Notes: generated from the letters alone by a model not told the origin. DNA of 64,000 bases from Aggregatilinea lenta (GCF_003569045.1 NZ_BFCB01000001.1:1-64000), one strand, 5' to 3'; numbered from the stretch's first letter, positions 1 through 9,680 are shown. Program-made: numbers and translations.

Positions 1-227
1 ACTCCCTCTACCCCCCTCGTCAACCCCGAACTTCTATCTTCCTTGAAGTTGCTCCAAATAGCGAACCTACCCGCCTGTCCCACACCAAATCCCCCCACCT
101 GACCTAACCCCGGATCACCTGCTTCTCTCATGCAGCGTGCAGCAAGCACGTTTAGGATCAGGTTACTGATTCAGACAAAGGCAACGCGCACGGCTATGCG
201 TGCTAAACAACAGGAAAGGTTTAACCG

Positions 228-797
228 ATGGCTACTCCAACCACCGCTCACAAACCGCCGATGCTCGACAGCGACGAGGCGAATGAAAAGCAGCTCGACA
301 TGGCCCGCGCGCAAGGCGAAGCCTACCAGACTGCGCTGAAGCACATGGCTAACGAAGAAGCCCACGACGGCGGCGAACAGGCCGCGGGCGACTACGTCAT
401 CGCTTACGCAGTCGAATCCGCTGAGGGCATGTACGCGCTGAAGGATGGTAAGCTCAAATGGCAGGAGCCAACCTCGGAGAACGTACACGTCGAGGTGTCC
501 GTGCGCGACGCCGCCGACAACCGCTTCATCCCCGGCCTGAACGTGTTCGCCACGCTCATCGACCCGGACGGCAACACGGTCGCAACGCACCAGCAGCCGT
601 TCCTGTGGCATCCGTGGCTCTATCACTATGGCCGCAACTGGGAAGTGCCCGGCGACGGCAGGTACACCCTGCGCGTGCGGATCGATCCGCCGACGTTCAT
701 GCGGCACGACAGCAAGAACGGCAAGCGTTACGCCGAACAGATGGAAGTCGAATTCAAGAACGTGAAGATCGAGACCGGGCAGAAGAAATCGATGTAA
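228..797 (+). CDS. P19/Tp34-family metal-binding protein (iron-transport protein family)
   Basis: This 189-residue protein matches the P19/Tp34 family of copper/iron-binding beta-sandwich proteins, which normally work in the periplasm in iron uptake. The matching parts are a strand-rich core after about residue 55, the family-like HPWLYHYGRNW stretch beginning at His128, and the TLRVRIDPP...FMRH segment ending at His160. These histidines and nearby acidic residues are the likely metal ligands. The ATG at 228 follows a strong ribosome-binding site (AGGAAAGG at about 212-219). No signal peptide or lipobox is present: the N-terminus is polar and charged. That is odd for a family that is usually exported. 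The KTSC gene follows after 36 bp and is probably co-transcribed. No FTR1-type permease is nearby. The family call is fairly firm; the cellular role is uncertain. Confidence 0.7.
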   Translation: MATPTTAHKPPMLDSDEANEKQLDMARAQGEAYQTALKHMANEEAHDGGEQAAGDYVIAYAVESAEGMYALKDGKLKWQEPTSENVHVEVSVRDAADNRFIPGLNVFATLIDPDGNTVATHQQPFLWHPWLYHYGRNWEVPGDGRYTLRVRIDPPTFMRHDSKNGKRYAEQMEVEFKNVKIETGQKKSM

Positions 798-833
798 CGA
801 CCGGGCCGTTCGGCCCCAAGAGAGGACAGCAAG

Positions 834-1076
834 ATGAATCGTGTGACCGTGACGTCCGATACATTCCGCTCCATCGGGCACGATCCTGAAGAATGCCTGA
901 TGGAAGTGGAGCTGCGCGATGGGCGAATCATGCTTTACAACGACGTGCCCATTGCGGTCTATGAAGATTTCATGCGGTCCGCCGAGAAAAATGCAATGAC
1001 GGCGTACTTCAACGATTACATCCTTGACAAGTACGCGTCGAGCCAGGTCAAGCCGAACGACTCTGCTCCGGCCTAG
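834..1076 (+). CDS. KTSC-domain small protein
   Basis: This 80-residue protein is essentially one KTSC domain. It shows the S-x-x-F-x-x-IGHDP start, a central LRDGRIMLYNDVP strand pair, and the AYFNDYILDKY C-terminal helix. In other proteins this domain is named after a conserved Lys-Thr-Ser-Cys region and is often linked to lysyl-tRNA synthetase or nucleic-acid proteins; its biochemical role is unknown. The start is supported by a GAGAGGAC ribosome-binding site just upstream. It sits 36 bp downstream of the P19-like gene and is followed by a strong intrinsic terminator, so the two genes form a short transcription unit. I can support the domain but not a function. Confidence 0.7.
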   Translation: MNRVTVTSDTFRSIGHDPEECLMEVELRDGRIMLYNDVPIAVYEDFMRSAEKNAMTAYFNDYILDKYASSQVKPNDSAPA

Positions 1077-1104
1077 CCGGACGCGTACGCACACATGAAA
1101 CCCC

Positions 1105-1136
1105 TATGCCGGGCATCCAGTCCGGCATATTTTTTT
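1105..1136 (+). terminator. Intrinsic terminator of the P19-KTSC unit
   Basis: The arms TATGCCGG and CCGGCATA enclose a nine-base loop and are followed by a run of seven T. The hairpin also contains an ATG that is in frame with the downstream ATPase, so that ATG cannot be the transporter's real start. Confidence 0.85.
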
Positions 1137-1179
1137 GCCCCGTATGCCCCTCACGCTATGTTCTCGCGCTCCCACTGAG

Positions 1180-1207
1180 TTGTTCCTACCCGCTTTTATG
1201 GCACAAT
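1180..1207 (+). promoter_or_regulatory. Candidate promoter of the sugar ABC operon
   Basis: TTGTTC (1180-1185) and CACAAT (1202-1207) are separated by 16 bp. They lie just after the upstream terminator and before both possible starts of the first ATPase gene. The match to a housekeeping promoter is only moderate. Confidence 0.35.
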
Positions 1208-1273
1208 AGAAGGCAGATCTTAAAAGTACTCAAAACACTTATGGTTTGGTTTGACGGCAGGAGCCGAGCGGCA

Positions 1274-2785
1274 GTGAACACCGACAGCGCGGTTATCCTC
1301 GACCTACAGCACGTCAGCAAGCAGTTCCCCGGCGTCCTGGCGCTGCAAGACGTGACACTCACGCTGCACGTGGGCGAAGTGCACGCCCTGCTGGGCGAAA
1401 ACGGCGCGGGCAAATCCACCCTGACCAAGATCATCGCGGGCGTCTATCCCCCCACTTCCGGCGAGATCCGGCTGTTCGGCGAGCCGTGCCAGTTCGCTGC
1501 GCCCCACGACGCGCAAAAGGCCGGGATCGGCGTGCTCTACCAGGAGTTCAATCTGCTGCCGGAACTCAGCGTGGCGGAAAACGTGTTCCTGGGCAGCGAG
1601 CCGGAACAGCGCGGGCTGCCTGTCATCGACTGGAAGGGCATGCACCAGCGCACGCGCGACCTGCTGGAACGCCTGGGCACAACCATCTCGCCGGAAGCGA
1701 CGGTCGGCAACCTGTCCGTCGCGCAGCAGCAGATGGTGCAGGTGGTCAAAGCGCTGCACCAGAACGCCAAGCTGATCGTCATGGACGAGCCGACCACGCG
1801 CCTAACCGAATTCGAAGCGCGCGACCTGTTCGCCGTGGTGCGGGCGCTCAAGCGCGAAGGCGTGACGATCATCTTCATCAGCCACCGGCTCGAAGAGGTC
1901 AAGCAGATCTGCGACCGCGCGACGATCCTGCGCGACGGCGAGGTCGTAGCGACGGTGGACGTAGCGAGCACCTCGCTCGAGAGTCTGGCCGCGCTGATGC
2001 TGGGGCACCGGCTGGCGCAGCGCTTTCCGCCGCGCCACCAGCAGGCAGGCGACGAGTTGCTGCGCGTGCAGGGCCTGACGCGCTACGGCGCGTTCGAGGA
2101 CATCGACTTCGCGCTGTACGGCGGCGAGATCCTGGGCATCACGGGGCTGGTCGGCTCCGGGCGGACGGCGCTGCTGCGCGCGATCTTCGGCATCATCCCC
2201 GTGGACGAGGGGCACTTCTACGTGGATCGCCGCCTCGCGCAGATCCACTCCCCCCAGGACGCTATCGCGCACGGCATCGGCCTGCTGACCGAGGACCGCC
2301 AGCGCGAAGGGTTGGTGCTGGAAATGGGCATCGGGGAGAACATCACGCTCGCCTCGCTGGAACACGACCCGCCCGGCCTGTTGATCGACCACCAGCACGA
2401 GGCGGAGCTGACCGACTACTTCATCCGCGAGCTGCGCATCAACACGCCGCATCCCGACTTCCAGACGCGCTACCTCTCCGGCGGCACGCAGCAGAAGATC
2501 GTGATCTCCAAGTGGCTGGCGACTGGGCCGCGCATTTTACTGTGCGACGAGCCGACGCAGGGCGTGGACATCGGCGCGAAGGTCGAGATCTACCGCCTGA
2601 TGAACGATCTGGTCGAGAACGGGCTGGGCATCGTCATGGTCAGCGCGGACATCTCCGAAGTGCTGGGCATGTGCGACCGGCTGATCGTGCTGCGCGACGG
2701 GCAGATCGCCGCCCGGCTGGCGCGCGGCGACGCGAACGAATCGACGGTGCTGGCCTACGCGATGGGGGAGACGCCCGATGTTTAG
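1274..2785 (+). CDS. Sugar ABC transporter ATPase, CUT2 type, two nucleotide-binding domains (copy 1)
   Basis: This is an RbsA/MglA/XylG-type ATPase of about 503 residues that energises sugar import at the membrane. The first nucleotide-binding domain has Walker [10 protein letters not shown], a signature region LSVAQQQMVQV and Walker B LIVMDEPTT. The second has the degenerate P-loop GLVGSGRTA, signature LSGGTQQK and Walker B ILLCDEPTQGVD. Arg replaces Lys in the second P-loop, which is usual for CUT2 proteins. I prefer the GTG at 1274 because AGGAG lies about ten bases upstream; an in-frame ATG at 1241 lacks a ribosome-binding site and is the alternative. The stop overlaps the next gene's start by 8 bp, so it is translationally coupled to the permease-GAF fusion. 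The substrate is not determinable from the ATPase; a pentose is suggested by the neighbouring ara genes. Confidence 0.9.
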   Translation: MNTDSAVILDLQHVSKQFPGVLALQDVTLTLHVGEVHALLGENGAGKSTLTKIIAGVYPPTSGEIRLFGEPCQFAAPHDAQKAGIGVLYQEFNLLPELSVAENVFLGSEPEQRGLPVIDWKGMHQRTRDLLERLGTTISPEATVGNLSVAQQQMVQVVKALHQNAKLIVMDEPTTRLTEFEARDLFAVVRALKREGVTIIFISHRLEEVKQICDRATILRDGEVVATVDVASTSLESLAALMLGHRLAQRFPPRHQQAGDELLRVQGLTRYGAFEDIDFALYGGEILGITGLVGSGRTALLRAIFGIIPVDEGHFYVDRRLAQIHSPQDAIAHGIGLLTEDRQREGLVLEMGIGENITLASLEHDPPGLLIDHQHEAELTDYFIRELRINTPHPDFQTRYLSGGTQQKIVISKWLATGPRILLCDEPTQGVDIGAKVEIYRLMNDLVENGLGIVMVSADISEVLGMCDRLIVLRDGQIAARLARGDANESTVLAYAMGETPDV

Positions 2786-4598
2786 CCGGTTCCTCCCCAA
2801 GCAGCCCTCCCTGCGCGAAACGCTGAGCAACAACGCGCTGCTGGTCGTGTTTGTAACGCTGATGGTCGTGTTTTCGGTGTCGTCGCGGCACTTCACCAGC
2901 TCGACCAACGTGCTGCTGATCTTCCTGCGCACCGCGCCGCTGGGCGTCGTCGTGGCGGGCCAGACACTGGTGATCATCACCGGAGGCGTCGACCTGTCGG
3001 TCGGATCGGTCGCCGGGCTGACCAGCATCGTGGCTGCGCTGCTGATGTCGCCCGATTACAGTGTGGTGCTGCCCCCCGTCCCGGCGTTTCTCGTGGCGCT
3101 GACCCTCGCCGGGATCATCGGCTGGGGCCAGGGCTACCTGATCAGCCGCCGCGACCTGTCGCCGTTCATCGTCACCTTCAGCACGCTGAGCCTGATTAAG
3201 GGGCTGGCGCTGGTCTCCAGCAACGCCGCGCCGATCCCCATCGACCACAGCCGCTTCAACTGGATGTGGCGTGTCGCGCCGTCGCCGCGCCCGATCCCGA
3301 TCCTGCTGATGCTGCTGGTCTTCGTGGGGCTGGCGTACATCCTGAGCAATACCAAGCTGGGCCGCTACTCGATCGCTATCGGCAGCAACGAAACCGTCGC
3401 GCGCATGTCCGGCGTCAACGTGCAGCGCTATAAAACACAGGTCTACGTGATCAGCAGCGTGCTGGCCGGGCTGGCGGGGCTGCTGCTGCTCACCCGGCTG
3501 GAGAGCGGCGCATATACCATCGGGGAAAACTACCCGCTGATCTCGATCGCGGCGGTGGTCATCGGCGGGGCGAGCCTGCGCGGCGGGACCGGCAGCGCGT
3601 GGGGATCGCTGCTGGGCGTGCTGCTGCTGACGATGGTCGATACCGGGCTGGGTGTGCTGAACATCTCGCCGCTGTGGAGCACGGTCGTCATCGGCGCGCT
3701 GATCCTGCTCGCGGCGTTGGCCGACGTGGAGCGCCGCCGCGCGCGCGACGTGGTGCCCGCCGTGCGCATGGAACGCCCGGTCGATCACGAGTCGTACCTG
3801 GCGCAGATGCTGATTAACGTGCACCAGACGATCAAAGAGCATCTGGCGTGCGAGCATATCCGGCTGTACATGGTGGACCGCGAAACCGGCGACGTGATCG
3901 AGCAGGGCATCGACGCCAGCGACCGCACCATCATCAACGAGCAGCACCACCTCGCGCGGCGGGTGCTGCGCAGCCACGCGCCGCTGTGGGTGGATAATCT
4001 GCAAGATCAGGAAACGCTGATCATCGAGCCGATCAAGCCCGATCTCCAGTCGGCGCTGGCCGTGCCCATTCTCAACGCCGGGCGTGCGGTCGGCGTGCTG
4101 GAGCTGCAAAGTCCCTACGCGAGCATCTTCAGTGCCGCGACCGCCGAGCAGGTGACGCACCTGACGCGCAGCATCGCCGGGCCGCTCGAAGATGCGTGGC
4201 TGCTGGACAGCGGCTGGTTCCTGCGCCACGCGCGTGAAGCCTACCGCCACCTATGGGACGAGGTGTATTTGGGCAAGTGCGCGCTGACGGGCTGGATCTA
4301 CGCCTCAGAGAACGGGACCGACATGCACCCGGCGGAACGCGGACGGGCCGTGCAGCAGATCCTGCTCGACGCGATCGAAGCCGTACGCGAGCGTGAAACC
4401 GGCGACCGTGCCCGCGACCGGCGGCGCTACGAAGTGCTGCACACGACCTACGTACAGAACCTGTCGGTGGAGGAAATCACCGAGCAAATGAGCGTCAGCC
4501 GCCGCCAGTACTTCTACAACCTCAAAGACGCTCTGGAAGCCGTCACGCACGACATCGTGCACCGCGAAGTGACCGACGAGGAACCGGTGCGGGCGTAA
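2778..4598 (+). CDS. Sugar ABC permease fused to a GAF domain and a C-terminal HTH-like region
   Basis: This 606-residue protein is nearly twice the usual length of an RbsC-type permease. Residues 1 to about 318 are a normal CUT2 permease, including the conserved GGVDLSVGS loop, NTKLGRYSIAIGSNE and VVIGGASLRGGTGS. After an Arg-rich linker comes a GAF-like domain at about 340-470. Residues 475-590 are soluble and helical and end in a helix-turn-helix-like segment around 555-590 (YVQNLSVEEITEQMSVSRRQY). The frame is open throughout with uniform coding character, so this is a real fusion. It starts inside the ATPase gene and is followed by a 205-bp gap to the second ATPase. I infer a transporter that senses a cytoplasmic ligand and may contact DNA from the membrane. 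The permease call is firm, the GAF call good and the DNA-binding call tentative. Confidence 0.85.
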   Translation: MFSRFLPKQPSLRETLSNNALLVVFVTLMVVFSVSSRHFTSSTNVLLIFLRTAPLGVVVAGQTLVIITGGVDLSVGSVAGLTSIVAALLMSPDYSVVLPPVPAFLVALTLAGIIGWGQGYLISRRDLSPFIVTFSTLSLIKGLALVSSNAAPIPIDHSRFNWMWRVAPSPRPIPILLMLLVFVGLAYILSNTKLGRYSIAIGSNETVARMSGVNVQRYKTQVYVISSVLAGLAGLLLLTRLESGAYTIGENYPLISIAAVVIGGASLRGGTGSAWGSLLGVLLLTMVDTGLGVLNISPLWSTVVIGALILLAALADVERRRARDVVPAVRMERPVDHESYLAQMLINVHQTIKEHLACEHIRLYMVDRETGDVIEQGIDASDRTIINEQHHLARRVLRSHAPLWVDNLQDQETLIIEPIKPDLQSALAVPILNAGRAVGVLELQSPYASIFSAATAEQVTHLTRSIAGPLEDAWLLDSGWFLRHAREAYRHLWDEVYLGKCALTGWIYASENGTDMHPAERGRAVQQILLDAIEAVRERETGDRARDRRRYEVLHTTYVQNLSVEEITEQMSVSRRQYFYNLKDALEAVTHDIVHREVTDEEPVRA

Positions 4599-4803
4599 AT
4601 TGCACTGCGTTTGCACTGCCCGCACGGCCCCATTTCAACCCCTGCACAAAGCCTGCGCTCCCGCCGTTGACGCCCCCAATCGACGTAGATTACGCTGATT
4701 TCGGATTGCTTTTTGGGCCATTCCAAGAGATCCGTTTTTGCCGCCGCGCCGTCCCCCGGCACGCGGCCCCTTATTGTTCAGGTACTTATTCAGGACAAAC
4801 CCT

Positions 4804-6351
4804 ATGCAAGCATCCATCGAAGAGATCGACCCCTCGCAGCTCGATGCCGGATCGATGCTGCTGGAAATGCGCGGCATCTACAAATCGTTCCCCGGCGTCA
4901 AGGCGCTGCAAGACGTGGACTTCGACCTGCATCCCGGCGAGGTGCACGTGCTGCTGGGCGAAAACGGCGCGGGCAAGTCCACGCTGATGAAGATCCTCTC
5001 CGGCGTGTATACGCCCGACGCGGGCACGATCCGCCTGAGCGGGCGCGAGATCGCGTTCAGTAACCCGCGCCAGGCGCAGGATCATGGCGTCGCCACGATC
5101 TACCAGGAGTTCGCGCTGGTCCCCTACCTGTCCATCACGCAGAACATTTTCCTGGGCGACGAGATCACCCTGCGCGGGCTACCCGTGCTCAACTGGCCTG
5201 CCATGCACCGGCAGGCGCGCGCCGCGCTGCGCCAGCTCAATCTCGACGTCAACCCGCGCACCACCGTGCGCGACCTGGGCGTCGCCAAGCAGCAGCTCGT
5301 GGAGGTCGCCAAGGCGCTGCACCGCCGCGCAGACCTGATCATCATGGACGAGCCGACCTCGGCGCTCAGCCAGCACGAGATTGAAGACCTGTTCGGCGTC
5401 ATCCGCCAGCTCAAGGCGCGCGGCGTAGGCATCGTCTACATCAGCCACCACCTGGACGAGGTACACCGCATCGGGGATCGCGTGACCGTGTTGCGCGACG
5501 GCCAGCGCATCAATACGCTGCCGGTCAGCGGGGTGACGGTAGACGACCTGATCCGCATGATGGTGGGCCGCAACCTCAGCGAGCAGTTCCCTAAGGTGAG
5601 CGTCGAGCAGCGTGACGAAGTGCTGCGCGTCGAGGGTCTCAGCCGGAAGGGTGTGCTGCACGACATCAGCTTCACAGCCTACAGCGGCGAAATTCTGGGC
5701 ATCGCGGGGCTGGTCGGCTCCGGGCGGACGGAACTGGCGCGCGCGCTGTTCGGCGCAGACCCAATCGACGCGGGCCACATCGTGCTCGACGGCAAGCCCG
5801 TCAAGATTCACGGCCCGTCCGACGCGGTGGACCTGGGCATCGGCCTGCTGACCGAGGATCGCAAAGAGCAGGGGCTGGTGCTAGGCATGAGCGTGCGCAA
5901 CAACATCACGCTGCCGATCCTGGGGCGCATCACGCAGTCGCCGCTGCTCAACGTCCGGCGGGAGCGCGAGATCGCGGGGCAGTTCGTGCACGACCTCAGC
6001 ATCCGCACGCCCAGCCTGGCGCAGCAAGCGAAATACCTGTCCGGCGGCAACCAGCAGAAGGTCGTGCTGTCGAAGTGGCTGGCGACCAGCCCGCGCGTGC
6101 TGATCTTCGACGAGCCGACGCGCGGCATCGACGTGGGCGCGAAGGTGGAGATCTACACGCTCATGACGCGGCTGGCAAAGGACGGGGTCGCCATCCTCAT
6201 GATCAGCTCGGAGCTGCCAGAGGTGATCGGCATGAGCGACCGCGTGCTGGTAATGTTCGAGGGCCGGATCTCCGGCATGCTCGACCGTTCCGAACTTTCT
6301 CAAGAAACCATTATGGCCCTTGCAACCGGTGGAGACGCAGCACATGAGTAA
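4804..6351 (+). CDS. Sugar ABC transporter ATPase, CUT2 type, two nucleotide-binding domains (copy 2)
   Basis: This 515-residue protein is a second RbsA/MglA-like ATPase, paralogous to the one at 1274. The first domain has Walker [10 protein letters not shown], a signature-like [11 protein letters not shown] and Walker [13 protein letters not shown]. The second has [19 protein letters not shown] and [16 protein letters not shown] chose the ATG at 4804 because an in-frame TTG at 4738 would only add a basic, proline-rich extension and has no ribosome-binding site. The stop overlaps the start of the second permease as ATGAGTAA, so the two are coupled. The presence of two complete ATPase-permease pairs means either two transporters sharing a binding protein or a mixed complex. 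Confidence 0.92.
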   Translation: MQASIEEIDPSQLDAGSMLLEMRGIYKSFPGVKALQDVDFDLHPGEVHVLLGENGAGKSTLMKILSGVYTPDAGTIRLSGREIAFSNPRQAQDHGVATIYQEFALVPYLSITQNIFLGDEITLRGLPVLNWPAMHRQARAALRQLNLDVNPRTTVRDLGVAKQQLVEVAKALHRRADLIIMDEPTSALSQHEIEDLFGVIRQLKARGVGIVYISHHLDEVHRIGDRVTVLRDGQRINTLPVSGVTVDDLIRMMVGRNLSEQFPKVSVEQRDEVLRVEGLSRKGVLHDISFTAYSGEILGIAGLVGSGRTELARALFGADPIDAGHIVLDGKPVKIHGPSDAVDLGIGLLTEDRKEQGLVLGMSVRNNITLPILGRITQSPLLNVRREREIAGQFVHDLSIRTPSLAQQAKYLSGGNQQKVVLSKWLATSPRVLIFDEPTRGIDVGAKVEIYTLMTRLAKDGVAILMISSELPEVIGMSDRVLVMFEGRISGMLDRSELSQETIMALATGGDAAHE

Positions 6352-7402
6352 CACGGTTTCCGAAAGCCCCAGCAGTAAAGTGTCACGCATGGGCGGCGCT
6401 TCGATCCTGGGGCGCATCCCGTTCTGGAAGATCATCGACGAGGCTGGCGTGCTGCTGGTCCTGATCGTGCTGATGGCCGTGCTGTCGTTCGACAACCAGG
6501 TCTTCGGCACGTGGTTCAACATGCGCCTGATCGCGCTCGACGCCGCGCTGGTGGGCATCGTCGCGTGCGGGCAGACGTTCGTGATCCTCACCGCCGGGAT
6601 CGACCTGTCGCTCGGCTCGATGGTGGCCTTCTCCGGGGTGGTGGTGGCCGGGCTGATGACCGTGCGCGGGTTGGCCTTCCCGGAGCAGATGTCGCCGCAG
6701 CTCAGCCCGTGGATGGCGATCCCGATCGCGCTGGGGTTCTGCACGCTGTACGGCATGCTGCAAGGCGTGATCATCACCAAGCTACGTATCACGCCGTTCA
6801 TCGTCACGCTGGGCAGCCTGAGCATCCTGCAAGGGCTGGCGCTGGTGCTGTCGAACGCGGCCCCGGTGCAGCAGCTCCCCCGCGACCTGCGCTGGATGAT
6901 CCAGATCCGGCCTGTAGTGCTGGGCGTTGAGCTGCCGCTGCCGATGCCTGCCATCATCACGCTCATCGTGTACATCACCGCGTGGCTGGTGCTGCGCTAT
7001 ACCAAGCTGGGCCGCTACGCCTACGCCATCGGCGGCAACGAGACGGCCACGCGCCTGTCGGGCATCAAGGTCGATCGCTACCTGATCGCGATCTACAGCC
7101 TGAGCGCCTTCCTCGCGGCGATGGCCGGGGTGATCCTGGCCGTGCGGCTGGACAGCGGCAACTACACCAACGGCGAGACGTACACGCTCGACGGCGTGGC
7201 GGCGGCGGTCATCGGCGGCACGAGCCTGATGGGCGGCGTCGGTGGGGTGTGGGGCACGCTGGTCGGCGCGGTGCTGATGTCCGTGGTGCGCAACGCATTG
7301 GTGCTCTACAACGTGCCGTCGATGTGGCACCGCGTGGTGGTGGGCGGAATCATCGTCAGCGCAGTCGCCATCGACGCGCTGCGCAAGCGGTTCCGTAGCT
7401 AA
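6344..7402 (+). CDS. Sugar ABC transporter permease, CUT2 type (copy 2)
   Basis: This 352-residue RbsC-like inner-membrane permease has the usual set of hydrophobic helices. It carries the conserved family segments [29 protein letters not shown] and [16 protein letters not shown]. The ATG at 6344 follows GGTGGAG with a 7-base spacer and overlaps the upstream ATPase stop; an in-frame TTG at 6320 is less likely. Unlike the first permease it stops at the normal length and carries no soluble extension. A 135-bp gap with a small CAGGC/GCCTG hairpin separates it from the binding-protein gene, a common arrangement that allows higher expression of the binding protein. Confidence 0.92.
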   Translation: MSNTVSESPSSKVSRMGGASILGRIPFWKIIDEAGVLLVLIVLMAVLSFDNQVFGTWFNMRLIALDAALVGIVACGQTFVILTAGIDLSLGSMVAFSGVVVAGLMTVRGLAFPEQMSPQLSPWMAIPIALGFCTLYGMLQGVIITKLRITPFIVTLGSLSILQGLALVLSNAAPVQQLPRDLRWMIQIRPVVLGVELPLPMPAIITLIVYITAWLVLRYTKLGRYAYAIGGNETATRLSGIKVDRYLIAIYSLSAFLAAMAGVILAVRLDSGNYTNGETYTLDGVAAAVIGGTSLMGGVGGVWGTLVGAVLMSVVRNALVLYNVPSMWHRVVVGGIIVSAVAIDALRKRFRS

Positions 7403-7537
7403 CGCTCATTTTCAGGCGTTTCTGCCTGTGCCCTCCCTGACGAAGCCGCAGCGAAAGGAGGACAGTGTCGGGGTCATCGTCCCGTTCGCAAGTTAAAGCG
7501 CACGCTTTTCAAACGCAGACTATTTGGAGGTTGAAGC

Positions 7538-9577
7538 ATGTCTAAGAAACTGACCTTTTTCCTGATCGCCGTGCTCGTCGTCGGCCTGCTGCCATTGGCC
7601 GCCGCGACCGCCCAGGACGACGAAACCGTCACGACCGCCGTCATTCCCCCCGCGCTGGTCAGCCCGTTCCACGTGGCCGTGCAGGACGGCGCGGTCGAGA
7701 TGGCCGGTGAACTCGGCTGGGAGATCATCACGCAGTCACCGGAGCGCGAAACCGACTTCGAGGCGCAGGTCGCCATCGTGGAGCAGGTCGTGCAGCAGGG
7801 CGTGGACATCCTGGGTGTGAACCCGATCAACGCCGACGCGATGATCGCGGGCGTGCGCGTGGCGAACGAAGCGGGCATCCCCGTCACCATGCACAACATG
7901 ATCACCCCGATCGCGGAAGGCGACGTGGTCGAGTACATCGGCTACGACCAGTGGGGCGGCGCGGCGAATCTGGCGGCGTACACCTGCGGTATCCTGGCCG
8001 AGAAGCAGGGCGTCGAAGTGGCCGAGGCATCCGGCAAGGTCTTCATCCTGACCGGCATCCCCGGCTTCCACGCCAACCGCCGCACCGGCGGCTTCAAGTA
8101 TGGCCTGGAACAGCACTGCCCGAATGTCGAAGTCGTCGGCGAGCAGACGGCGGAATGGGAACGCGAGAAGGCGCTGCAACTGGCGACCACCGCGCTCCAG
8201 CAGACCCCGGACATCGACGTGTTCTTCGGCAACAGCGACGAGATGGCCATCGGCGCGGGTTTGGCAGCGCAGCAGTTGGGTCTGACCATCGGCGAGGACA
8301 TTTTCTCGGTCGGCATCGACGGCAATGACGTCACGCTCGACCTGATCCGCGAGGGTACGGTCACCGCGACGCTGGGCGTTTATCCCAAGCGCATGGGCGA
8401 AACCGTCATCGTGCAGCAACAGAAGATCCTGAACGGCGAGGAAGTGCCGTACATTCTGCTGACCCCATCCACCGTGGTGGACCTTGAGAACCTCGACGCG
8501 TACATCGCGGGCGACACCTGGACCGACCCGGTCGAGGGCCAGCCGGAAGTGGACAACGGCGAGCCGACCGTGCCGGAAGGCGATATGGGCGGCGAGGCCG
8601 AGATGACCATCTACGAAGGCGCGACCACGGCAGTGATCCCGCCCGCGCTGGTCAGCCCGTTCCACGTGGCCGTGCAGGACGGCGCGGTCGAGAAGGCCGG
8701 TGAATATGGCTGGGAGATCATCACGCAGTCACCGGAGCGCGAAACCGACTTCGAGGCGCAGGTCGCCATCGTAGAACAGGTCGTGCAGCAGGGCGTGGAT
8801 ATCCTGGGCGTGAACCCGATCAACGCCGACGCGATGATCGCGGGCGTGCGCGTGGCGAACGAAGCGGGCATCCCCGTCACCATGCACAATATGATCACCC
8901 CGATCGCGGAAGGCGACGTGGTCGAGTACATCGGCTACGACCAGTGGGGCGGCGCGGCGAATCTGGCGGCGTACACCTGCGGCATCCTGGCCGAGAAGCA
9001 GGGCGTCGAAGTGGCCGAGGCATCCGGCAAGGTCTTCATCCTGACCGGCATCCCCGGCTTCCACGCCAACCGCCGCACCGGTGGCTTCAAGTACGGCCTG
9101 GAACAGCACTGCCCGAACGTCGAAGTCGTCGGCGAGCAGACGGCGGAATGGGAACGCGAAAAGGCGCTGCAACTGGCGACCACCGCGCTCCAGCAGACCC
9201 CGGACATCGACGTGTTCTTCGGCAACAGCGACGAGATGGCCATCGGCGCAGGTCTGGCAGCGCAGCAGTTGGGTCTGACCGTCGGCGAGGATATTTTCTC
9301 GGTCGGCATCGACGGCAATGACGTCACGCTCGACCTGATCCGCGAAGGTACGGTCACCGCGACGCTGGGCGTTTATCCCAAGCGCATGGGCGAAACCGTC
9401 ATCGTGCAGCAGAACAAGATCCTGAACGGTGAGGAAGTGCCGTACATTCTGCTGACCCCGTCCACCGTGGTGGACCTTGAGAACCTCGACGCATACATCG
9501 CGGGCGACACCTGGACCGACCCGGTCGAAGGCCAGCCGGAAGTGGATAACGGCGAGCCGACCGTGCCGGAGATGTAA
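7538..9577 (+). CDS. Sugar ABC substrate-binding protein with two tandem near-identical binding domains
   Basis: This 679-residue exported protein has a Sec signal peptide ending near AAATAQ (residues 1-26) and no lipobox. Two periplasmic-binding-protein-like domains (type 1, ribose-binding fold) then follow at about residues 32-347 and 363-678. They are joined by a short acidic, glycine-rich linker (GDMGGEAEM). Each domain contains the blocks [39 protein letters not shown] and [10 protein letters not shown]. Comparing the two copies I find four amino-acid differences: Met/Lys, Leu/Tyr, Ile/Val and Gln/Asn. Single-domain family members are about 320-350 residues, so this is an in-frame duplication of the whole mature protein. 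The start follows TTGGAGG seven bases upstream. It is the last gene of the transporter locus and ends at a long perfect palindrome. Confidence 0.92.
   Translation: MSKKLTFFLIAVLVVGLLPLAAATAQDDETVTTAVIPPALVSPFHVAVQDGAVEMAGELGWEIITQSPERETDFEAQVAIVEQVVQQGVDILGVNPINADAMIAGVRVANEAGIPVTMHNMITPIAEGDVVEYIGYDQWGGAANLAAYTCGILAEKQGVEVAEASGKVFILTGIPGFHANRRTGGFKYGLEQHCPNVEVVGEQTAEWEREKALQLATTALQQTPDIDVFFGNSDEMAIGAGLAAQQLGLTIGEDIFSVGIDGNDVTLDLIREGTVTATLGVYPKRMGETVIVQQQKILNGEEVPYILLTPSTVVDLENLDAYIAGDTWTDPVEGQPEVDNGEPTVPEGDMGGEAEMTIYEGATTAVIPPALVSPFHVAVQDGAVEKAGEYGWEIITQSPERETDFEAQVAIVEQVVQQGVDILGVNPINADAMIAGVRVANEAGIPVTMHNMITPIAEGDVVEYIGYDQWGGAANLAAYTCGILAEKQGVEVAEASGKVFILTGIPGFHANRRTGGFKYGLEQHCPNVEVVGEQTAEWEREKALQLATTALQQTPDIDVFFGNSDEMAIGAGLAAQQLGLTVGEDIFSVGIDGNDVTLDLIREGTVTATLGVYPKRMGETVIVQQNKILNGEEVPYILLTPSTVVDLENLDAYIAGDTWTDPVEGQPEVDNGEPTVPEM
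7631..8578 (+). repeat. Direct repeat copy 1: sugar-binding domain coding unit
   Basis: This 948-bp unit recurs 993 bp downstream. Most differences are scattered third-position changes. It encodes the first binding domain of the protein starting at 7538. Confidence 0.95.
8624..9571 (+). repeat. Direct repeat copy 2: sugar-binding domain coding unit
   Basis: This is the second copy of the 948-bp unit, in the same reading frame as copy 1. The scattered nucleotide differences argue against a simple assembly duplication. Confidence 0.95.
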
Positions 9578-9608
9578 GCGCGTAGGCCGGGCCTACGGGG
9601 TGGAAAGT

Positions 9609-9642
9609 GCAGCGCCTGCCGGATCGATCCGGCAGGCGCTGC
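9609..9642 (+). terminator. Perfect 34-bp palindrome after the sugar transporter operon
   Basis: Two 17-base arms, the first beginning GCAGCGCCTGCCGG, meet at a central GATC and are perfectly complementary. Only a short T-rich stretch follows (GTTTATT). It is the likely transcription end of the ABC locus or an mRNA-stabilising hairpin. Confidence 0.7.
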
Positions 9643-9680
9643 GACGTTTATTGGGTGATCTGATGGCCCATCACGCGTCT

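Noticed and set aside
1-227. Possible gene or tail of a gene at the left edge
   Set aside because: The short frames have no ribosome-binding site, no motif and atypical composition; nothing supportable is present before 228.
171-1094. 307-residue minus-strand open frame over the P19 and KTSC genes
   Set aside because: Both plus-strand genes have ribosome-binding sites and known domains; the antisense frame has none.
1106-1240. Extension of the first ATPase to an upstream ATG
   Set aside because: The ATG lies inside the terminator hairpin of the preceding unit, and the added residues do not match the family.
2640-4250. 536-residue open frame antisense to the permease-GAF gene
   Set aside because: Low-complexity Arg/Gln/His-rich translation; the plus strand has the conserved permease and GAF segments.
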